Assembly (NCBI GenBank): GCA_004151065.3
Contig: NWUY0305086497.1
Coordinates: 1-31,487 of the forward strand
Source of the DNA: Larix sibirica
Taxonomy: Eukaryota; Streptophyta; Pinopsida; Pinales; Pinaceae
DNA length: 31,487 bases
Direction of reading: 5' to 3'
Below the pieces are notes generated by a model. The model saw nothing but the letters and a program-made list of their open reading frames with translations, did no database searches and had not been told where the DNA came from. The translations under genes and the position numbers were made by a program. Of the stretch, positions 1 through 10,139 are shown piece by piece; position 1 is the first letter of the stretch; every line of letters starts with the position of its first letter.

Positions 1-169
1 TAATCAAAATATGTGATCTCGCATATCTACGACCCACTTTCGACCACGTCTTCATGTTACCATGCCTTAGTTCCCGATATTTATTAAGCCTCCGTAAGGT
101 ACTAGGCACTTGCCGAACTATTAGCTGTAGTCCCGTAAATTCCACACTTGCCCTATAAGTATGAAAACT
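1..169. other. Unassigned left edge
   Basis: I see no open frame, RNA fold or repeat that can be supported here. The sequence is ordinary mixed-composition DNA that leads into the repetitive tract beginning near base 170. Confidence 0.4.
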
Positions 170-675
170 AAGAGTATGAAAGATCTGTCTAAAGTAGTCT
201 AACTAAGTAATAAGTAGTATAGCTAAGTAATAAGTATTAAAGAAAGAGTAGTGTAAATATGCATAAAGTAGTATAAGTAAATACTAAGTCAAAGTGGGGA
301 ATAAAGTAATGAGTATGCCTAAAGTTGTAGTCCTAATCTCAAAGTAGTAGGAGGAGTAGCCATATTAGTCTCTGAAGGGATAGCGTAGCTCCCAGCTGGG
401 CTTGCCTAACAACAACAACCTGAGGCTTGCCTTATCTCTTAGTAAGTAGGCTAAATAATCCCTAAGTGGGAGGAGTTAAAAAGGGTAAGTATGAGTCTGC
501 TAAAAGTAGGAGAGTGAAAAGAGTCTAAATAAGTCAAAAGTATAAGGAGGGTATAAAGTAAGTATGAATATGCTAAAGTAGGAGAGCTAATAAGTAAGTA
601 ATATAAGTAAGAGTCTGAATGATAAGCTAAGAGTAGGAAAACTAAGAGTATAAAAAAGTACAAAGTAGGGGTAGG
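170..675. repeat. Degenerate AAGTA-rich tandem tract
   Basis: Two blocks (about 170-350 and 455-675) are made of diverged short words such as AAGTA, CTAAGTAATAAGTA and TGCTAAAGTAGGAGAG. The 14-mer CTAAGTAATAAGTA occurs exactly at 203-216 and 223-236, giving a local period of 20. TGCTAAA(A)GTAGGAGAG occurs at 498-514 and 571-586. Bases 350-455 between the blocks are not repetitive. Bases 671-708 continue as a short GGTTA(A)-type run. The open frames seen on the minus strand here are low-complexity by-products of the repeat and are not called as genes. Confidence 0.6.
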
Positions 676-708
676 TTAAGGTTATAGGTTTGAGGTTAAA
701 GGTTGTTC

Positions 709-1103
709 TAGTAGGGCCGTGATTTGGTAGATTCATAGAGGAAGTTATGGAAATGCCAATCCTAAGTAATAAATGAGACATTTTTGTAGCCCCGATGATA
801 CGTCTGTGACCCCCAAAATAGATTTGATTGAACAAGAATATTTAATTAGATTATTTGAAAAGATCTTCTTATAACCAAGCAAACTTATTGCTTGCTCCGG
901 TCAAGGTAGTAAAAATCCCTGATCCAGGTCTGCAATCGATCAAATAAAAAGAAATATAGTAGCATCCCGCCTGCGTGCAATCAATCCAGCGAGCAAGCAA
1001 GCGATGAACCCCGAAGCAAATGATTCATCAATTCTACTGCCTAACATGGATAAACATCCTGAAAATGCATGTTTAATAAAGAATAAAACAAATTGAAGTG
1101 CCC
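709..1103. other. Unassigned spacer
   Basis: This stretch is AT-rich spacer with a few CAAGCAAGC/GAGCAAGC words near 875-1005. I see no open frame, tRNA or intron motif I can support. Confidence 0.35.
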
Positions 1104-1409
1104 TGATGTAAAGAGTTAGCGCGAATGTTATACTTCCGGCACCGAAGGAAAACAGCGCGGAGGTCCGTGCTGCAACTGTTTCTTCGAACGAGCAGTGAGA
1201 TCGTCGATATAAGCCAACGTGATATGAACCAAGTTATTAAAACAGTATTATATGGCACGCTGGAAAGACCAGCGTTCTTTAAAAGGCAGAACGCGATAAG
1301 CGAAGGTCCCCAAGGAGTAGTGAAGGCGGGGTTAATGGAACAGCGAAGACAATATACTCAATTTTGTAGTATACATAACGCTCTAATTGCAGTATATACC
1401 ATAAAATAA
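1104..1409 (+). CDS. Unrecognised small open frame (94 codons from ATG 1125)
   Basis: The frame opens after a stop at about 1101 and the first ATG is at 1125. The translated product would be basic (many Arg/Lys, for example FRHRRKTARRS near its start) and soluble, with no membrane segment, signal peptide or motif that I recognise. No ribosome-binding site or neighbouring gene supports it. A frame of this length is expected by chance somewhere in 31 kb, so it is listed only as a candidate. It could equally be non-coding. Confidence 0.12.
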
Positions 1410-1864
1410 CCAATAAACACACTATATTAAAAAGGGAGTTACTTAGTGAGATATGCAACCACTAGATTCTTCCCTCAATATAGCGTCAGATCCGAACCTA
1501 ATTATAGGGGCGTATCCATTATCCTTTCCTCCCGGCCCCTGAAATAGAGGTATTTGAGAGGCCAGAGATAGATCGCTTTCAGGAAGGACCAAACCATATT
1601 TACGAGCCGAAGAATACGCCTAAGGAAATGTGTGTATTAACTATGATAATAAGGAGGAAGTAGGACAATAAGCGCCAATAATGCGCAGCGTGCCTGTTCA
1701 TTATACCTGCATCATATTGCTTTTACGATTATCATCCCGGATGGATTTTCATTTCCTTCACAAGAAGGCTTTTATTTATTGGTCAATTAAACAGTTGGTT
1801 GATTTATCAGTTCCAAAGCCAGCCCTAGTGCTAGTTCAACCAGAGCGATATATATTTCAATATA
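1410..1864. other. Unassigned spacer
   Basis: Nothing recognised. A 62-codon frame beginning at 1681 has no supporting feature and is within chance expectation, so it is not called. Confidence 0.35.
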
Positions 1865-2140
1865 GATAGCGAGGTCCAGATTCTGAGCTTCGTAAGCAAG
1901 CTTTATATTCTGATGCTCGTGATCCAGTTTATGCCTTTCAAGATCGAGATGATTATTATGTTTCGAAAGTGAGGTGAGGAACCTGTTGCTTCAGCAGACA
2001 GGTCATCAGCAGAGCAGTCATGTGGTACGGACATAAGCAGCAGCCGCAGAATCTATTTAGCCATTGATGCAGCAGCAGTTGTTTCTGCAGTAGATCCAGA
2101 AGTTGATGGAGCAGAAGTATACTACTTACCTGCTGGCTTT
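1865..2140. repeat. Low-complexity GAT/GCA/CAG-rich tract
   Basis: The tract repeats short words (GATCCAG, GCAGCAG, GATCGAGAT, CAGCAGAC) in a triplet-like rhythm. Read on the plus strand it gives stretches rich in Asp, Ala, Val and Ser, first in one frame and then, after a frame change near 1970, in another. It resembles in style the tract at 31250-31487, where CAGCCGATGATGCAGTTG and GATACATATCGAGATCC have the same flavour. Whether it descends from a repetitive coding sequence or from slippage alone cannot be decided by eye. Confidence 0.4.
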
Positions 2141-2854
2141 GCAAGGGTTTGGAAATCAATTCCTTTCATCAGCACCTTGATTAGCAATTGAATTCCTACT
2201 AGGCTTAGTGGGCTTAGTAGTTCTTCCCATTCACCGTCCGGATTATATATATATATAATTATATAAAATACAGTAGAGCCAGACTGACATACATAGACAG
2301 AAGTCATTCAGGTTGATAGCTTCTCATTGGAAGTCAGGCGGGCATAGTTGGGCTGGGATCCTGGGTGGGATACTTTACTAGGATAACTGGGCTTGGATTG
2401 ACTGAACGCTTCGGAACATAAATAAAGGATCGTTACTTAACCTTCGTATATTCGCCATACAGACATATTGGTCATTCACGCTTCAGGTAGTCCCTTTAGT
2501 CAGAAGTCTTTAAAGTGCATCAATGAAGCTCAATAAGCTAGCTTACTAGTTGTAGCTGCTGCTCAAGGCATCATAGCTTTCACTTACGCTCAGCTTTTAT
2601 TTATAGTCCCCTATTAATTTCAATAACGTAGATATGCTATATCATAATTAATTAAATAAGATTTATAACTATTCCCCTGAGCGTACAGCAAATAAGAATA
2701 AGTTGTATCTCCTTGGTTGGAGCCATGCTGTTGACTTACTATAGGGGTTAGGTTCTGTTGGTCAGACAACAATCTTTATTTTCAGAGGCAAGATAGAGTT
2801 GATTGCTTTGAGGTTCAGTACACAGATAAGACGACATTCAGGTAAGTAAGGTAG
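2141..2854. other. Unassigned spacer with an AT microsatellite
   Basis: The only distinct element is an imperfect TA run at about 2244-2270. The rest shows repeated GGGCTTAGT/GGGCTTGG words near 2200-2400 and AT-rich sequence near 2620-2690, but no gene. Confidence 0.35.
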
Positions 2855-3142
2855 GGAAGGAAGAGAGGTAGGAAGCAAAGGTACTCCTGGATCTGGGCAC
2901 TTGGTTCAGGCGCTTGGTTCGGCTCCTTACCCGCGGGGTCTTGCTTTCTAGCTGGTCCGGCCCTTGCTCTTTTCTATTTTATTTTGATGCCTGCCTTCAA
3001 TCTTCAATCTTGTGATACCCGTCTCAATATTGATGCCACCATCTCTCTTTCTACCCGTATCCCTTCTTCTTTCCACCTGATTAAAATGACCTTTCAGGGT
3101 ATAGATGATGGAGAATTCAAACCCCTATATCAAAGCAAATGA
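2855..3142 (+). CDS. Unrecognised open frame, ATG at 2987
   Basis: The frame is open for 95 codons between a stop at 2852 and the TGA at 3140, but the first ATG (2987) leaves only 51 residues. The part before the ATG is rich in Ala, Gly, Phe and Leu; the ATG-initiated part is mixed and soluble (Asp-Thr-Arg-Leu, Thr-Ile-Ser-Leu-Ser). It overlaps a second short frame (3105-3224), as if one reading continues in another frame. I recognise no family. Either frame may be chance. Confidence 0.12.
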   Translation, partial: GRKRGRKQRYSWIWALGSGAWFGSLPAGSCFLAGPALALFYFILMPAFNLQSCDTRLNIDATISLSTRIPSSFHLIKMTFQGIDDGEFKPLYQSK

Positions 3143-3224
3143 CTGGTCAATTCAGGAGTGGGAAGGTGGTGGCGTCTGGCAAAACCTTAAGGACACCTAT
3201 CAATATGGTAAATTCAGGAAATAA
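3105..3224 (+). CDS. Unrecognised 39-codon frame overlapping the previous one
   Basis: Two adjacent ATGs (3105, 3108) open a 39-residue frame ending at TAA 3222. It is rich in Trp, Gly, Asn and Gln (for example DWSIQEWEGGGVW), an unusual composition for random AT-rich DNA, and this is the only reason for listing it. No known motif is visible. A frameshift near 3110-3130 would join it to the frame ending at 3142. Confidence 0.1.
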   Translation: MMENSNPYIKANDWSIQEWEGGGVWQNLKDTYQYGKFRK

Positions 3225-3688
3225 AGGTTACATAAGATTCAACAGCTGATCCAGGAACTTACTTGTATGGTATTTGTCAATTTCCACTCGTCACTGCTGC
3301 AACTGCCCCTACAAATAATAAGAAGAATAAAAAACACAGTTTACGCTTGAGCTGGGCCACTAAAATAGAAGAATACCCTTGGTTATTACATCACAGCCCA
3401 CCTACAACACGGCAAAGTCCCCAACAACGCACGGCACAGCACACTGATGACTATAAAAACTGCAAATATGAGGCCCCTCGGAACTTTCCAACCGAGTAAA
3501 CCCACAATAAAAAGCTAGGAAGCACAGTTGCGGCAAATGGTGTAAATGTGTTCACATGCCATTCTTATAAAGCATTCTTACTAAAGTAAAAAGTAACTTT
3601 CTGATCATTTGGAAAAACTCCTTATGTGTTTTCTAAACTGTATTTATGTCATAGTTAAATTCCTCTTTCCCATCGATAGCTTGAGGTC
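3225..3688. other. Unassigned spacer
   Basis: A 78-codon frame at 3263-3499 is rich in Thr, Pro, His and Asn, with the low-complexity look of chance translation, and is not called. No RNA gene or repeat was seen. Confidence 0.3.
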
Positions 3689-3940
3689 ATGGGCTTATAT
3701 GATAAGCTTATGTACCTCAACCAGAGCTGGTGGGCTGATAAGTTCTTATCACGTCCTGCCTGGGTCAACCCAGCCAAAATACTCGAAATAATAGTAGCAA
3801 TATCATTAATACTAGCTATAATTGTAGCTTTGGCATCCCGCCTAGTTGCGCGTTTTAGTTATTTGTATTTAGGGACAATAAGCCAAGGAGAAAAAAATCA
3901 GACCAGAAATAATGCCAGAGCTAGAGAAGGAAGCAGATAG
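3689..3940 (+). CDS. Small open frame with one predicted membrane helix
   Basis: The 83-residue frame starts at ATG 3689, directly downstream of an in-frame TAG. Residues about 30-52 form one strongly hydrophobic stretch (EIIVAISLILAIIVALAS), preceded by an aromatic segment with WW and followed by a basic, polar tail. That layout would suit a single-pass membrane protein. I do not recognise it as a mitochondrial, plastid or phage protein, and no ribosome-binding site or partner gene is visible. Hydrophobic runs arise easily in AT-rich DNA, so the call stays weak. Confidence 0.18.
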   Translation: MGLYDKLMYLNQSWWADKFLSRPAWVNPAKILEIIVAISLILAIIVALASRLVARFSYLYLGTISQGEKNQTRNNARAREGSR

Positions 3941-5336
3941 GGGATGGAAAGATAGCGAGAATAATAGATAGAGGAAACGGGGATGGAGATGGAAAAAAGA
4001 GAAAGATAGAACGGTAATAGTTATGGGTGGTACTGGTCCTGGTCATGGGTTCTCACCTGTTGCATTTCGTTGTTCATAAAAGGCGGGTCCCATTTGTAAC
4101 ACACTTGTTGTTCTTTTAACGCACATTATAGCAAGTGAGGCACATAAGTCAAGTAGCGGTACAGCGGGGTAAAGGTCAGTAGGTGAGTGTGATAGTAGGG
4201 CATAGTGTTAATGCTTGTAAGAAAGATTTTCATCTGGGCACACCCGCCTAATGTTTTATTTGAGGCTCAACTGCTATGGTTTCTGAGAGGGTGCGCTAGC
4301 ACGCTCGACCAAAAGGAAAGTAAGAGGTAATTGCTCCAAGAGATAACAAACTTTGGCAATAATTAGGAGGGTTGTTGCCTTACCCTAGAATGAGAGCTTT
4401 AGTCTTCGCTTTCTTGCCCTAAGGTAAGGCTATATAGATCGAGACTATATTAGTAGCTTCCAAGTAGTACAGCACTAGCATAGGCCCTTCTTCATAGAGA
4501 GATAGTTTCTGTATAGGAGCAGAGTAGTTCCAGTTCACAGGAGACAAAACAACAACACTACGGAACTCCAAGGATAACTGTGAAAAATGGTGCCAAAGCT
4601 AATTTTATTTATTGCCACGGGACTCAAAGTCGAGCTACTACACTTATTGATTGATTTCATTTCGCGGATGTAGATAGATGGATTTTCACATTGGATGGCA
4701 AGGACGTTTCGATGCGTGTATCATATTGGAGCTTCAACAAGACAAAGTTGTTAGTTTATAACCAGACAGCCAGCAATAATTTTGCAATAGCTTCATGCAC
4801 TGACAAGCTACACTGAAAGAGTTATTAATGCACAAGATAAAAGAGCTTCCTTCACTATTGCTAAGTTGATAAATAGTTAGTTAATTCAATATATTTGAAA
4901 AGACACAAACTTTTATTCACTAGAGCGGGACCTCATTCATATTGTTGAAATATTTAATTTGTTGCACCTTGTCATGCATGGATTAGAACTAATGCACTAT
5001 AGACTGACCACCTTTGTTTAGGGAGAGCAGCAAGCAGAAGCAGCGAGTAGTTGGCTCTAAGGAGATTGCACAATAGCTCGCTCATTAGAACTACTAGTTG
5101 AAAGAGTTAGTTAATAGATGATATTTGTAATAGTTCTTTCTTCAAAATCTCATTTATTTTGTGGAACTACACAGACACATACATTAAAGCTTCTTAGCTA
5201 GAGCTAAGGGGGACACACAATTGTATGGACTTTACAACAGCTACGTGGGTCGTCTATGTCTAGATGTTAGGTTGTAACTGCTTCTTCAGCTTCATTTTCA
5301 GATTCTGCTGATTCATAGATTTAACATGAAAATTAA
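3941..5336. other. Unassigned spacer
   Basis: About 1.4 kb without a supportable gene. In plus-strand frame 1, bases 4321-4800 carry about twelve stops in 160 codons, the density expected of non-coding DNA. It contains one copy of the dispersed GGCAAGGACGTTT word (4697-4709). Bases 5280-5320 show a short TCA/GCT-rich run (TCTTCAGCTTC). Confidence 0.4.
4697..4709 (+). repeat. Copy of dispersed GGCAAGGACGTTT repeat
   Basis: The 13-mer GGCAAGGACGTTT is identical to the reverse complement of 25650-25662 and shares AAGGACGTTT with 19080-19089. It is a partial member of the hairpin-repeat family described at 20883-20946. No hairpin partner is visible at this copy. Confidence 0.5.
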
Positions 5337-5534
5337 GTGAATAGAAAACTGGCCATTTACACTGGACATGGTGGATGGACACAAACTATGGCTAAAAAAA
5401 CTATAGCTAAAAAAACTATAGCTTATTCACTGGAGGAGCTAAAGAATGGAGACTACGACGGCGGAGCTTATAGCTTTCCCCCCGGTATCAGCTGTTGTCC
5501 CCTTGCCGGTGCTGTAGCTTCTGCTGTGCCATAG
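5337..5534 (+). CDS. Short frame containing an in-frame 15-bp duplication
   Basis: The 65-codon frame would start at GTG 5337; the first ATG is at 5388. Its notable feature is the perfect tandem duplication GCTAAAAAAACTATA at 5391-5420, giving AKKTI twice in the protein. The C-terminal half is Gly/Ala/Pro-rich. I recognise no family. The duplication preserves the frame only because 15 is a multiple of three, so it does not by itself show selection. Confidence 0.12.
   Translation: MNRKLAIYTGHGGWTQTMAKKTIAKKTIAYSLEELKNGDYDGGAYSFPPGISCCPLAGAVASAVP
5391..5423 (+). repeat. Perfect 15-bp tandem duplication
   Basis: GCTAAAAAAACTATA occurs twice without mismatch (5391-5405 and 5406-5420), followed by the first three bases of a third unit. 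It is one of the few uneroded repeats in the window, so it is probably recent. Confidence 0.9.
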
Positions 5535-6864
5535 CTGTTTAGGGGGTGCACAGGTTGGAGAACGTGGGACTTACTCTAAGGCAAGTAGTATAGCTTACGG
5601 AAACAACTATAGTAGTAGTTCCTTACACTACAGGGGATGGGATCAATATCTATTTTTCTCTATTGCGAAAATAGGAAATCACATATAGAACTATTTTACC
5701 CTATATCTTCCTATTGTTGTATTAGCAGCGGAGTAGCTTATGGACATTTCTAGTGGATTATAGCAGTTCCCGTCTCAATGGACTTCCGGTAGTCTTAGTC
5801 CCCCATGCTCTAAGGTCTTAAGATGAAAGCCATAAGTAAGGTTACTTGCCTTAAGCCTTACTACTAGCCCATAGATACTGCCTAAATAATGAGACCGGAA
5901 AAAAGGGTTTTCTGAGATCTCTTCCAAGCAAAAAAACTTAGTGAAGAAGCCTTCTAGTTTCGAACTTACAAAGGGGCCTCAAAAATAGGGCCTAACAAAA
6001 GGAACATTTGGACGGAACAAACAGGAGCATACAGAGTAGTGTCAGTTTTGGCTTTAGGGAATTGAATGCAATGAAGGTTATTCCTTCTTCCTATAAGGGC
6101 AGGTCAGAGGAGCGAAGCACAGGTTAGAATGTTTACAGTCAATTTCAAAAACCTACTAAACACAGGGTGAAACCCACTCACTATTCATTTGGTGAAGCAT
6201 TTGAATAATCAAAGATTGGTGTAGACAGGGTCGTAGTATAATGATCCTCATCTGGGTTCCATAACTTGCTTTTTTTGTTCACTATTGATTTAGCTTTACT
6301 TTTTGGCTCTCTCTCATGGGGGTAATGAGGGGAAGAGCATCGCCGTGGATAGAAGCCTAGGGGAAAAGAGGCCTCATCGCCGGAAGGTCAAAAACTATAC
6401 TTAAAGAGCTACATATATAATAAATTCCTTGGTGGTCTTCCTTCTTTGGGGGGGGTTAAGGCAATTTCCCCATGAACCATAAGGCTAGTGCTGGCCTAAC
6501 TTGTGTTGGAGTCAGTGTTTGCTAGGCAGGTTTCGCACCGTTCCAACTAGGGCTTTTTACTAAGCCTAGGGGTGCACAAACGGGATTCTTAGTTTTTTCC
6601 CCTGACCTTTACTCTAAGGGATGGGAACACCAAAAGAACTTACCCTTAACCTCGTAGCTTTATTACCCGCGTTGTAGGAACTTGACTGGATGGCTTCTTT
6701 AAGAAAGAGATACAGGCAAGGGAAGAGTTTTTCTTCTGTGATAAGACAATGAATGGATGGGATGCATCGCTGGAAGAGCTGGCTGGCTGGAAGAGCTGGG
6801 ATGAATGGGGGGATGGATCACTGGAGCAACCCAGGACCTGATAAGCACTTTTATGCCCGCCACC
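5535..6864. other. Unassigned spacer with a GCTGG/GATGG tract
   Basis: No gene is supported. Bases about 6738-6830 form a short degenerate tract of GGATGG, GCTGG and GGAAGAGCTGG words; similar words recur at 10745-10800 and 11025-11040. The rest is mixed sequence with a poly-G run near 6450. Confidence 0.35.
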
Positions 6865-7242
6865 TTAAGCTATCCATGCAAAAGTGGCTGAAGCGATCTT
6901 AAACAGACAATGTAGATCCCGATGATACAAACCCTTATGCCGGGGGAGACCGGGCCACAGAACGTGTTTTTTTCTTATAAATATGGGGTTACATTTTTGA
7001 TTCCAAAAAGAAAACATATGTATGAAGGAATTAAATCGCTTGTCCGCGGACTTTCCTCGATCATGCCGAGGCTCTACTAATAGGGAAGACAAGGTCTCCC
7101 ATTGTATAAATACCAAAAAGGAAGGGATATACCAAGATAGATGAGTGAGTCGGATCAATGAGCTTAGATCGTCCTGTAGTCCATCATCCATAGTCATTGA
7201 GACAAATCCACCTACGTCTACAGGGCTATCACCTTCTTTATT
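6865..7242 (-). CDS. Unrecognised minus-strand frame (110 codons from ATG)
   Basis: The minus-strand frame is open from 7242 down to the stop at 6865, with the first ATG at 7195-7197 giving 110 residues. The N-terminal part is acidic (MTMDDGLQDDL), the middle hydrophobic and aromatic, and the C-terminal half basic with His, Lys and Cys. It lies back-to-back with the stop-poor plus-strand frame that starts at 7201. I cannot assign a family. Length and composition make it one of the better intact candidates, but chance frames of this length are expected. Confidence 0.17.
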   Translation of the reverse strand, partial: NKEGDSPVDVGGFVSMTMDDGLQDDLSSLIRLTHLSWYIPSFLVFIQWETLSSLLVEPRHDRGKSADKRFNSFIHMFSFWNQKCNPIFIRKKHVLWPGLPRHKGLYHRDLHCLFKIASATFAWIA

Positions 7243-8970
7243 TCACTAACAAGCGAGAAACCATGGATGCATCGGAAATGAAATACGAATAGATTGAAGC
7301 AATCTATAGTGTTTTATATACGTAATAAGACGAGCCCGGTTTAGAATGTTTGCCCCATACTACAGTACAGCATGAAGCGTTTATTTAAGCTCGACAAACC
7401 CTGCCTGAAACCCATACATATTTGTTTGTCTCACCAAGCAATTGAGTGCCTGGTAGACCCCCACCACCCCTCACCAATCGATGGAGTGAGGTCTACCTCC
7501 AGGTCCGATCCCATTGCCCACGCTACATGAACTCACGAAGCATTGATTGATGGATTGATAAAGCCATTGAAGCCCTGCCCTCCACAAATAAAGGAAAGAT
7601 TGATCGAAGAATGCATCTGTCGCATGGATCAATTGATAAATGAATGGGTGGCGGTGGATTTCATGCTTTCAGGGGGTAAAGGAGGAAGTAGAATAGCGGT
7701 CTCTCCCCTGGCCCCTTTCTCGAGATCGGAAAACTTTCTATCTAATAGTAGGCCTTACTACTTTATAGGGGTCCGAAGTAAAAAGAGTGCCGTGCATTTA
7801 AGCTATTCCCTTTATTGTTATTACATACGTAATAATATTGAAGTGAGTGTGCTTTATAAAAACTTTTTTAATGAGTTGACGAATGCCGCCCAGCTCAAGC
7901 TCACATGATTTGGTGATTCTGGGGTAGAAGTGTGTTACCTTTCTCTTTGCGCGGTAACCTTCTCCTGCTTTTGCACCCGGGATTGCGACTGGAGAATCTA
8001 CTACTGGATGATCTACAGGGAGGGTAAGCTACTGGGTCTTAATATCTAACTGGCACTTGGTAAATTGAAATAGGTTTGGCATCGACTAGCATGGACACTT
8101 AGCAAGGTGGTAATAGTGAACCAACGGGGTCTGCTGCTTATGTTTTGCCTTCGTTGCTGGGTATGTATGGAATTGCTCGTATCGCTTCAACAGAATATAC
8201 TGTGGTTTAATCAAAGTCAGAATCATCTGCTTCATAGAAAAAAGAAACTAAATTCTCTGCTGCTTCTGAATTGAAGCTATGCTCCCAATGATGGAACAAT
8301 GCTAGATGGTTCTTATGAAGGGGGTGCTATGACGCACTAGCGGAGTCAGAGTGTTGAGAACTAGATAGAGCAGGAAAAGAGTTGGCTCCTTTCTTTCCCC
8401 CTTTCTCCTCTGACTGGTAATCATCGTATTCCAGGAGATCTTTTAAGAGTAGTTGAGACAACATTGAAACTCTAGATTGCCTCCGATTTATATATATGGT
8501 CCCCCATATCCTAGACCTTCCTTGTTCATAATCGCAATTGGTTCAATGCGGGAGAAACACCAATTGATCGAGTCTCACTAGCGTCGTCATCTCACCCAGC
8601 GTACCTTTTCCATTCGCTCAGTTTCCGATCCTTTAGTTGCATCTGTTGATTGATTCAGCAGAGAAAAAAGCAGGGGCAGCAGGGATAAAGCCATCTGAGT
8701 AAGCAACCAGGGTGGAATAAGCACCAGTTTACCTATTCTTATTTACAGATATGGATGCAGAGCCCATTCAAGTTACAGATCGAGACCTAGTAGCATTCCT
8801 TAGTACTTACCCTTGATCGAAGAACTATTATACCTATGGAACTACCTTACATATATACGATCGACTCCCTTCACTGTAGTAAGCCTTTGCTCTGATAGAG
8901 AGTGAGGGACCCTATCTTTGCATTTAGTGCCGTTCGTATCCGCATTGAGACGTGCTTTCTCAATAAACCA
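7201..8970 (+). pseudogene. Stop-depleted frame, first part of a possible decayed gene
   Basis: Read in the frame beginning at 7201, this 590-codon stretch has seventeen stops counted by hand, about half of what its composition would give, and one clean 125-codon run (7531-7905) without an ATG until 7624. The neighbouring frame has about ten stops in 120 codons around 7560-7920, so the shortage is frame-specific. The translation looks protein-like in places (Lys, Glu, Tyr and Ser mixed, no obvious low complexity) but shows no motif I can name. It abuts the stronger frame that begins at 8967. No family is assigned and decay is inferred only from the stop pattern. Confidence 0.25.
7452..7497. 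other. Interrupted inverted repeat (hairpin)
   Basis: GGTAGACC (7452-7459) and CTCAC (7470-7474) together are the exact complement of GTGAGGTCTACC (7486-7497), with a C/A-rich insertion of about ten bases between the two left half-arms and an 11-base loop. The transcript could form a 12-bp stem with one bulge. No terminator T-run follows, so a role is not claimed. Confidence 0.55.
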
Positions 8971-10121
8971 TAGGGAAAATAAAGGTTTACCGTTATCGGG
9001 GTTGGAATGCAGTCTGTGCCCAACTAGCTGAGGTAACGGGAGAACAATTCTCGTGGTTCATATCCCCGGAAGAGATAAAAGCTCGAGCCCTGGCTTTTCG
9101 GAGCAAAGTAAGCCTGACCAAAGCTATGGAACTACTACGAAGGCGTAGCATGGAGGCCGAAATGACTGGCCTTCCCGAAATACAAGGCGGACTTCAATAC
9201 CTATACGATTGGATAAGAGCTCACAACTATCCTGCCCTATATTCGGCGCAAGAGCTGGGGCCAGAAAGGAAAGCAGTGCTAAGTTTTCTCCCAGCCAAGC
9301 AAGCACCGCTCTCCTCTCCGATGCACCAGAAGCAAACAACCAATGGAACATTATTATTCCTGATCTTCCCACAAAAATAGAATAGAGGGCTTACCATCCT
9401 TCCCGCAGGGGTGGGTGGGAGGCAATACCTATATTTATTGATTTCATCGATGCACCCATGGGTTTTAAAAACCACTCGACCTTTCATCACTCTGTCTTGA
9501 CCCTGCCATCCCTGGCACAAGGAGTTTTCTATTAACGGATTATGTAACGGATTATGAAGCGATCGAATGATTGGATAGCAGCACTTAAGAGTCTTTCTTT
9601 CTGATGGCCATCTAAATCTGAGCAGGACCCGAACGAGAGCTTATAATGCAAGGGGTACAGGGGCAACCTCGACTTACAGAGGTGGAGTTATAAGATTGAT
9701 TCCTTCCGAAGGAGATAGCTGGGTGAATGACTCGAATTGTCTTCATAGTTGGCACTGCTCTGTTTCGAATCCATGGGCATATAGCCGTCAACCCGTACCA
9801 CTGGAAATGACTGATACTTTATTCCCTCTCGCTCCAGCAAATAATCGAGATCTCAACCCCTGGGTTAAAAGGCCTTTATCAGAAGAGCAGTCACCCTTGA
9901 TTTCATTGCCTCAACGAGAGGACAGAAATAAAGGAAGGAACAAAAGCTGGCTGAAGAGGTAGGTCGAGTCCTATTCTCTTCTATCAATCGGTTTTCTTGC
10001 TTATTCTTATGAGAGGAGACTGCCCAAGATCGGGCGGGGCCAAGCCAAGTGGGTCTACGGCCCGGGTGTTCTGGATGGATGCGGCTTGCTTGGGAGAAAA
10101 GGAGTGAAGTCAGACATATAA
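8967..10121 (+). pseudogene. Strongly stop-depleted frame, possible decayed gene
   Basis: From 8967 to the TAA at 10119 one frame runs for 384 codons with only five in-frame stops (9378, 9498, 9555, 9576, 9960). The adjacent plus frame over 9001-9960 has about 21 in 320 codons, so the shortage is specific. The segment 8988-9320 reads like an ordinary soluble protein: mixed charge, FSWFISPEEIKARALAF, then a helix-like run with KAMELLRRRSMEAEM. Later parts are Ser/Pro/Arg-rich. The only long ATG start is 9126 (84 codons to the first stop). No catalytic motif or known family could be recognised. Unlisted proteins of mitochondrial plasmids or transferred DNA remain possible. The five stops are TAG or TGA, so they could also be removed by U-to-C editing if the lineage has it, but that is speculation. 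Confidence 0.35.
9533..9556 (+). repeat. Perfect 12-bp tandem duplication
   Basis: TAACGGATTATG occurs twice in direct succession (9533-9544, 9545-9556). It lies inside the stop-depleted frame, where each copy contributes one codon set; the second copy ends in the in-frame TGA at 9555. Confidence 0.85.
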
Positions 10122-10139
10122 ATCATAGGAGGTGATCTT

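Noticed and set aside
4291-4310. GTGCGCTAGCACGCTCGACC, reminiscent of a group II intron 5' end
   Set aside because: No exon precedes it and no domain V or VI was found downstream on the plus strand.
7048-7058. Minus-strand GAGGAAAGTCC, as in the P4 region of RNase P RNA
   Set aside because: Only this 11-mer fits. The partner conserved segment of the RNA could not be found nearby, and the flanks do not form the expected helices.
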